This document shows positions 59,181-64,000 of a DNA stretch of 64,000 nucleotides, piece by piece. Numbering within the stretch: position 1 is the first letter of the stretch; every line of letters begins with the position of its first letter. The notes under the pieces were generated by a model. The model searched no databases. It worked only from the letters and a program-made list of their open reading frames with translations, and had not been told where the DNA came from. The position numbers and the translations under genes were made by a program. The DNA is from Burkholderia sp. WSM2232. GTDB lineage: Bacteria; Pseudomonadota; Gammaproteobacteria; Burkholderiales; Burkholderiaceae. The stretch spans positions 124,001-188,000 of the forward strand of contig NZ_KI421432.1 in assembly GCF_000472545.1 (NCBI RefSeq), in the 5' to 3' direction.

Positions 59181-60380
59181 TCATAGCACCACCGGCACTT
59201 CAGTAGCAGGAGGCGTGTTGCGGCTGCGCCGGCAGCGGATCAAACCGTCGATCATCACCATGCCCACGCCCGGAATATCGCCAAGTTGCACGCTTTCCAG
59301 CAGCGTGTTTGCCGCCGTATGTTGCGCGCGGTCCATGAACACGAGATCGGCGGGACGGCCTACTTCGATCAGCCCCTGGCGCAGGTTGCGTTGGCGTGCC
59401 GTGTTGCCGGTGGCAAAGCAGAACGCGATTTCCGCAGGCACGTCCGCAAGACTCGAAATCAGCGCGATCATGCGCAGAATGCCGAGCGGCTGCACGCCGG
59501 AACCAGCGGGACTGTCGGTGCCGAGAATGATCCGGTGCGGGCATTTCAGTTCGACCGCATGACGCGCGGTCAGCAATGCAATGCGTTCATTGCCGTTATG
59601 GACGATTTCCAGCGCGCGGCTCGACTGCTCGCACAAATCGCAAACATGGCGGTACGACAACGACGTATGCCCGCCATTGATGTGGCCGATCACGTCCGCA
59701 TCGGCCGCGAGCACCACGTCGCGGTCGATCAGCCCTGAGCCTGGAATCGACGGGCCGCCCGTGTGAATCGTGCTTTGAATGCCGTATTTGCGGGCCCACG
59801 CGACCATCTGCGCCGCCTCTTCGCCGGCCTTGACGCTGCCGAGCCCCACTTCGCCAAGCAGCTTCACACCGGCCTCGGACAGTTCCTTGAAGTCTTGCTC
59901 GACCATGCCCTTTTCGATTACCGGCGCGCCCGCCATCACCTTGACGCCGCCGCCGACGCCCGCGCCGCGCATGCCCTCGAACGAACGCTGCGCGGTAATG
60001 GCAAGCGCTTTCACGCCGAGCACATCTTTCGGACGACCAGGCAAATGCACTTCACCGGCCGAAATCATTGTGGTCACGCCGCCGTTCAGGTTCGATTCGA
60101 TCCAGCCAAGCTGATTCTGACGCGGCGTCCAGTCGCCGAATACCGGGTGCACGTGCGAGTCGATCAACCCTGGCGCAACCGTGGTGCCCTTGCAATCGAC
60201 GGTGGTACGCGCGCCTTCCAGGTCGCAGTCCTTTTCCTTGCCGACAGCCACGATCACACCGTCGTCGATCACGATCGTCGTGGCGTCGAGAATCGGTTGG
60301 TCGATGTCTCCGGATAACAGCAGGCCGATGTTGGTTACCGCGACCTTGCCCGACAAGCCTGTCAACGTCTCTGCTGCCAT
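59181..60380 (-). CDS. Enamidase-like amidohydrolase
   Basis: The 399-residue protein is an amidohydrolase-superfamily enzyme with metal ligands His76 and His78 (GLIDSHVHPVFGDW), further His in the STIHTGGPS and VIGHINGGHTSLS segments, and Asp in ILGTDSPAGSG. Length and motif spacing recall enamidase, which opens 6-oxo-tetrahydronicotinate. GGAGAGG precedes the ATG at 60380. It lies directly before the NicA/NicB-like genes (7-bp gap), so ring hydroxylation followed by ring opening of an N-heterocycle is a reasonable model. Confidence 0.82.
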   Translation of the reverse strand: MAAETLTGLSGKVAVTNIGLLLSGDIDQPILDATTIVIDDGVIVAVGKEKDCDLEGARTTVDCKGTTVAPGLIDSHVHPVFGDWTPRQNQLGWIESNLNGGVTTMISAGEVHLPGRPKDVLGVKALAITAQRSFEGMRGAGVGGGVKVMAGAPVIEKGMVEQDFKELSEAGVKLLGEVGLGSVKAGEEAAQMVAWARKYGIQSTIHTGGPSIPGSGLIDRDVVLAADADVIGHINGGHTSLSYRHVCDLCEQSSRALEIVHNGNERIALLTARHAVELKCPHRIILGTDSPAGSGVQPLGILRMIALISSLADVPAEIAFCFATGNTARQRNLRQGLIEVGRPADLVFMDRAQHTAANTLLESVQLGDIPGVGMVMIDGLIRCRRSRNTPPATEVPVVL

Positions 60381-60409
60381 CTGCCTCTCCTTTTGCAACG
60401 ACGGTTGGA

Positions 60410-61123
60410 TCACACGCTCAGGTACGCGCGCCTCACTGTTTCGTTCTTCGCCAGTTCGCCGATAGCGCCGCTAAAGCGGATTTGCCCTTTTTCAAGCACA
60501 TACGCGCGGTCGCTGACCAGCTCCGCGAAGTGCAGGTTCTGCTCGGACAACAGAATGGACAGCCCCTCGCGCTTGAGCTCGAGAATCATGTTGGCCATCT
60601 GTTCGACGATCACGGGCGCGACGCCTTCCGACGGTTCATCGAGCAACACGAGATACGGATTGCCCATCAAGGTGCGCGACACGGTGAGCATCTGCTGCTC
60701 GCCGCCGCTCATCTGTCCACCGGGACGCCGCGGCATTTCGCCGAGATTGGGGAAGAGCCGGAAGAGCTTTTCCGGCGTCCATTGCGGCGCGCCTTCGCGC
60801 GGCGGCTGGCGGCCCGTGTCGAGGTTTTCCATCACCGTCAGATCGGCAAATACGCGCCGGTCTTCCGGAACGAAGCCCATGCCCATGCGCGCAATCCTGT
60901 ACGGCGGCAGCGCGGCGATGTTCTGCCCGCGAAACGTGACCTGGCCCCGCCGGCGCGGCAGCAAGCCCATGATCGCTTTCATGGTGGTCGACTTGCCCGC
61001 GCCGTTGCGGCCCATCAACGCGACCACTTCGCCGCGCCCGACTTCGAGGCCGACGTCGAACAGAATATGCGCGCGGCCGTAGAACGCGTTGAGGCCCGCA
61101 ACTTTCAGCATCGGCTCGCTCAT
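60410..61123 (-). CDS. livF: Branched-chain-type ABC transporter ATP-binding protein LivF
   Basis: The 237-residue ATPase has Walker A (GRNGAGKSTTMKAI), signature SGGEQQMLTVSRTL and Walker B (LVLLDEPSEGVAP), the LivF pattern. Its ATG overlaps the LivG stop by 4 bp. It precedes the amidohydrolase gene by 29 bp in the same operon. Confidence 0.92.
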   Translation of the reverse strand: MSEPMLKVAGLNAFYGRAHILFDVGLEVGRGEVVALMGRNGAGKSTTMKAIMGLLPRRRGQVTFRGQNIAALPPYRIARMGMGFVPEDRRVFADLTVMENLDTGRQPPREGAPQWTPEKLFRLFPNLGEMPRRPGGQMSGGEQQMLTVSRTLMGNPYLVLLDEPSEGVAPVIVEQMANMILELKREGLSILLSEQNLHFAELVSDRAYVLEKGQIRFSGAIGELAKNETVRRAYLSV

Positions 61124-61929
61124 TGCAAGGCTCCTTCGCCACCGTGGCCGCCCACTGAGTCGTGCAGCGCGGCGTGCGGCTGAAACGTCTTGCCGGTGCC
61201 GAAATACACTTCCTGCACGCGCGGGTCGTTGCGGATCGTTTCGCCGTCGCCCTCCGCAATCAGTTTGCCGCGCGCGAGCACGATCATGCGGTCGGCGTAG
61301 GCAAACACCACGTCCATGCTGTGCTCGGTAAACAGCACGCCGATTTGCTGCTCGGCGACGAGCCGCCGTGTCAGCGCCATCAGCTCGTTACGCTCCTTCG
61401 GTGCCATGCCCGCAGTCGGTTCGTCCATCAACAACAGCTTGGGACGGTTCGCAAGCGCAATCGCCAGTTCCACGCGCTTGACGTCGCCATAGGCGAGCAC
61501 GCCACATGCGCGATTCGCGTCGGCGGCCATGCCCACCTGTTCGAGCAGTGCGAGGGCTTCATCGGCATAGCGCGAACCAGCGGGCTTCCACAGGCCGAAG
61601 GTCTTGCGCTCGCGCGACACGAGCGCCATCTGCACGTTCTCTAGCACGGTCATCGAATTGAAGGTGGCCGCGATCTGGAACGTGCGGCCCACGCCGCGTC
61701 GCCAGATATCGCGTGGACGCATGCCGACGAGTTCGTGTCCGTCGAAACGGATCGACCCCGACGACGGCGCCAACTGGCCATTGACCATGTTGAAGCACGT
61801 GGACTTGCCCGCGCCGTTCGGCCCGAGCAGCGCGAGAAGCTGGCCGGCTTCGAGCGTGAACGACACGTTGTCGACAGCCTTCAGTCCTCCGAACGACCTG
61901 GAGAGGCCGGACACCTGCAGCAAGCTCAT
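61120..61929 (-). CDS. livG: Branched-chain-type ABC transporter ATP-binding protein LivG
   Basis: The 269-residue ATPase has Walker A (GPNGAGKSTCFNMV), the LivG-type insert (RRGVGRTFQIAATFNSMTVL), Walker B (LLLMDEPTAGMAP) and the C-terminal FTEHSMDVVFAYADR. The signature motif reads LAYGDVKRVELAIAL, as in LivG. A C-terminal His/Gly-rich tail of about 25 residues is unusual. ATGA overlaps link it to the permease and LivF. Confidence 0.92.
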   Translation of the reverse strand: MSLLQVSGLSRSFGGLKAVDNVSFTLEAGQLLALLGPNGAGKSTCFNMVNGQLAPSSGSIRFDGHELVGMRPRDIWRRGVGRTFQIAATFNSMTVLENVQMALVSRERKTFGLWKPAGSRYADEALALLEQVGMAADANRACGVLAYGDVKRVELAIALANRPKLLLMDEPTAGMAPKERNELMALTRRLVAEQQIGVLFTEHSMDVVFAYADRMIVLARGKLIAEGDGETIRNDPRVQEVYFGTGKTFQPHAALHDSVGGHGGEGALQ

Positions 61930-63872
61930 AGCCCCTCCTTGATTGCCGCGCGTTGGGACGCGGGTGTCGCGGCGTTCTCCGCGTTGTCGCGGCTGTTCGC
62001 GTCGTCGCCGAAACGCTCGCGAATGAAACCGACAATGCCCTGTGGAAACGCAATCACCAGCAGCAGAATGGCGAAGCCGAGCAGCGCCTGCCAATAATCG
62101 GTCTGGCGCGCGACGGTGTCCTGCAGCCACGTGAACACGGCCGCGCCGACTATCGGGCCGGCGAGCGTTTGCAGACCGCCGAGCAGCACCATAACCAGAC
62201 CGTCGACCGAGCGGCTCACACTGATCACTTCGGGCGAGATCGTGCCCTTGGAGAACGCATACAACGAACCCGCGAGTCCGCAGAACAGCGACGCGATCAC
62301 AAAGGACGCCCACTGCACGCGCTTCACGTCGATGCCGATAGCCTCCGCGCGCAACACCGAGTCGCGCGACGCACGCATTGCGTAACCCAGCGGCGAGAAC
62401 AGCATGCGCCGCAACAGCCACACGCCGATCACCGCGCAAAAGAGCGTGACGTAATAGAACGCCACCGGCGACGAAAGCCAGTCAGCCGGCCACAAACCGA
62501 GAATGCCATTGCTGCCGCCCGTCACATCGTCCCACTGGAAAACGACCGACCAGACGATCTGCGCAAAAGCGAGCGTGAGCATGGCCAGATAAACGCCCGA
62601 CAGACGCACGCAGAACCAGCCGAATACCAGCGCGCCGCCCACTGCGAGAAGCGGGGCCAGCAGCAGCGCGGCTTCCATCGGCAGGTTCAGGACCTTGAGG
62701 AACAGCGCCGCGCCATACGCGCCGAGCCCGAAGTACGCGGCATGACCGAACGAATGCATGCCGCCCGGCCCCATGATGAAATGCAGACTCGTTGCAAACA
62801 GAACGGCGATCAGTATTTCGACCAGCAGCACCGGCATGTACGGAAACGCATTGGCCGCGAGCGGCGCGAAGAGCAGAACCAGCAGCACGATTGCGGCCAG
62901 CCATTTGACGCGTTTGCCCGCGGGACGCAACGGCGTTTCAGGCGCCGCCATGCCCCGCACCGCGGCACTCGCGCGACCGAGCAGCCCCCAGGGTCGCACG
63001 ACCAGCACCACCGCCATCACGACGAACTCCGCCACGAGCGTGAAGCGGCTCAACGAGAGACCGACGCCGAAAATCGTCACATGTCCAATGCCGATGCACA
63101 GCGCCTTGATCTCCGCAATGATCAGCGCCGCCACGAAAGCGCCCGGAATCGAGCCCATGCCGCCCACCACGACGACCACGAACGCATTGCCGATGGTCTC
63201 GAGATCGAGTGAGAGATTCGCCGACATGCGCGGGCCTTGCAGTGCGCCGCCCAAACCGGCGAGAAACGCTCCGACAAAAAACACCCCGGTAAACAACCAC
63301 GCCTGATTGATGCCGAGTGCGCCGAGCATTTCGCGGTCCTGGGTCGCCGCGCGCACCAGCGTGCCCCAGCGCGTGCGCGTCAACGCGTACCAGAGCAGCA
63401 GCAACACCACCGGACCGATCACGATCAAAGCGATGTCATAAGTGGGCAGCGGATGGCCGAGGAAATTTACCGCGCCAGCCAGATGCGGCGCGCGCGGCCC
63501 GAACAGATCTTGCGGTCCCCACAGCCATAGCGCGGCGTCGCGAAAGATCAGCACCAGCGCGAACGTAGCGAGCAGATGAAAGAGCTCAGGCGCCTGGTAA
63601 ATGCGCCGCAAAACGATGACCTCGACCAGCGCGCCGAGCACGGCAACCACCAGCGCGGCGGCCAGCACGGACAGCCAGAAGCCGCCGGCCGTCTGACCGA
63701 AGCGGCTCGCCATGCTGTACGCAATGTAGATGCCGAACATATAGAACGAGCCGTGCGCGAAATTGACGATGCGCGTCACGCCGAAGATCAACGACAAGCC
63801 CGCGGCGACCAGAAACAGCGTCGACGCGTCGGCAAGTCCGTTGACCAGTTGTACCAGCAAATTCGAAAGCAT
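61926..63872 (-). CDS. LivH-LivM fused permease
   Basis: This 648-residue protein joins two permeases normally encoded separately. The LivH-like half (about 1-315) contains AGLSLIFGVTRIVNFAHGSF and GALGINQAWLFTGVFFVGAF. The LivM-like half (about 335-630) contains LHFIMGPGGMHSFGHAAYFG, VYLAMLTLAFAQIVWSVVFQ and ALLGFAILLLVIAFPQGIVG. The two halves together form the channel. The start at 63872 (MLSNLLVQLVNG) follows GAGG and matches the LivH N-terminus. It is the first gene of the operon ending at 53689. Confidence 0.88.
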   Translation of the reverse strand: MLSNLLVQLVNGLADASTLFLVAAGLSLIFGVTRIVNFAHGSFYMFGIYIAYSMASRFGQTAGGFWLSVLAAALVVAVLGALVEVIVLRRIYQAPELFHLLATFALVLIFRDAALWLWGPQDLFGPRAPHLAGAVNFLGHPLPTYDIALIVIGPVVLLLLWYALTRTRWGTLVRAATQDREMLGALGINQAWLFTGVFFVGAFLAGLGGALQGPRMSANLSLDLETIGNAFVVVVVGGMGSIPGAFVAALIIAEIKALCIGIGHVTIFGVGLSLSRFTLVAEFVVMAVVLVVRPWGLLGRASAAVRGMAAPETPLRPAGKRVKWLAAIVLLVLLFAPLAANAFPYMPVLLVEILIAVLFATSLHFIMGPGGMHSFGHAAYFGLGAYGAALFLKVLNLPMEAALLLAPLLAVGGALVFGWFCVRLSGVYLAMLTLAFAQIVWSVVFQWDDVTGGSNGILGLWPADWLSSPVAFYYVTLFCAVIGVWLLRRMLFSPLGYAMRASRDSVLRAEAIGIDVKRVQWASFVIASLFCGLAGSLYAFSKGTISPEVISVSRSVDGLVMVLLGGLQTLAGPIVGAAVFTWLQDTVARQTDYWQALLGFAILLLVIAFPQGIVGFIRERFGDDANSRDNAENAATPASQRAAIKEGL

Positions 63873-64000
63873 CGAGACCCTCGGCAGCTTGCCGACCACC
63901 CGCACGCTCATCTCCGTGCGGCCCGGCCAGCAGACGTTGCAACGCGTGCGGCACTGTGCTCGCACGCATCAACGGCAGCACACTACCTGAAAGAAATCCA
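63873..64000. other. Upstream region of the Liv/molybdenum hydroxylase operon
   Basis: This 128-base edge should carry the operon promoter on the minus strand. No clear -35/-10 or operator was recognised, and the neighbouring gene is outside the window. Confidence 0.35.

Noticed and set aside
61953..63212. 419-codon plus-strand frame
   Set aside because: Antisense to the LivHM fusion, low-complexity His/Gln/Arg content, no RBS.

Overview
The window is about 64 kb of high-GC chromosomal DNA from a betaproteobacterium, most likely Burkholderiaceae (Paraburkholderia or Burkholderia type). The evidence is the strong GC bias at third codon positions, the dense GC-rich shadow ORFs, and several family signatures typical of the group (phasin, DUF3443/DUF2844 pair, DipZ, MocR-LysE-aminotransferase, orphan VgrG island). 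No rRNA, tRNA, CRISPR array, intact insertion sequence or origin was seen.

Layout. 1-0.9 kb: two tandem MarR paralogues, one cut by the window edge, that share an operator-like palindrome. 0.9-9.3 kb: two transglutaminase-like proteins, a circularly permuted ATP-grasp/alpha-E fusion and a divergent zinc metallopeptidase, resembling the poorly characterised amidoligase/peptide-modification clusters. 9.3-13.8 kb: DUF3443 lipoprotein with DUF2844 protein, a phasin with its terminator, a broken DUF4410 lipoprotein gene and a lone receiver protein. 14-18 kb: DipZ-type thiol-disulfide transducer with a pentapeptide-repeat linker, divergent from a TlpA-like redoxin, then a LysR regulator. 18-20.5 kb: SDR plus tautomerase operon, and a YihY/BrkB membrane protein.

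20.5-26.5 kb: all on the minus strand, a SoxC-like sulfite dehydrogenase and cytochrome c, then a TauD-like dioxygenase and a sulfonate-type ABC importer. Together they could import a sulfonate, release sulfite and oxidise it. 26.6-29.2 kb: a sensor kinase/OmpR-type regulator pair behind a GFA-family gene and a coupled 40-codon ORF. 29.2-30 kb: an Ohr/OsmC gene. Its upstream DNA carries the same long promoter-like element found between dipZ and the redoxin gene, which suggests a small periplasmic or peroxide stress regulon. 30-38.7 kb: ordinary accessory metabolism (DUF190, Pcm with an unusual AGX-repeat tail, SRPBCC, EEP nuclease/phosphatase, PQQ sugar dehydrogenase, zinc alcohol dehydrogenase, SDR and LysR). 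38.8-45.6 kb: DUF305/beta-propeller operon, LysE exporter, MocR regulator, omega-aminotransferase, a basic DUF6496 protein and a small hypothetical protein.

45.7-53 kb: an orphan type VI secretion island on the minus strand. A VgrG carries a C-terminal zinc-metallopeptidase domain (HECGH). It is followed by a secreted protein (immunity candidate), a PAAR tip protein, a membrane protein and a small gene whose middle seems scrambled by two compensating frameshifts. 53.7-63.9 kb: a compact minus-strand operon encoding a branched-chain-type ABC importer (LivH-LivM fusion, LivG, LivF, distal binding protein) around an enamidase-like amidohydrolase and a two-subunit molybdenum hydroxylase with three haem c motifs, plausibly for uptake and oxidative opening of a nitrogen heterocycle.

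Start sites were chosen mainly by Shine-Dalgarno position. Family names come from recognised motifs and recalled family features; no searches were run.
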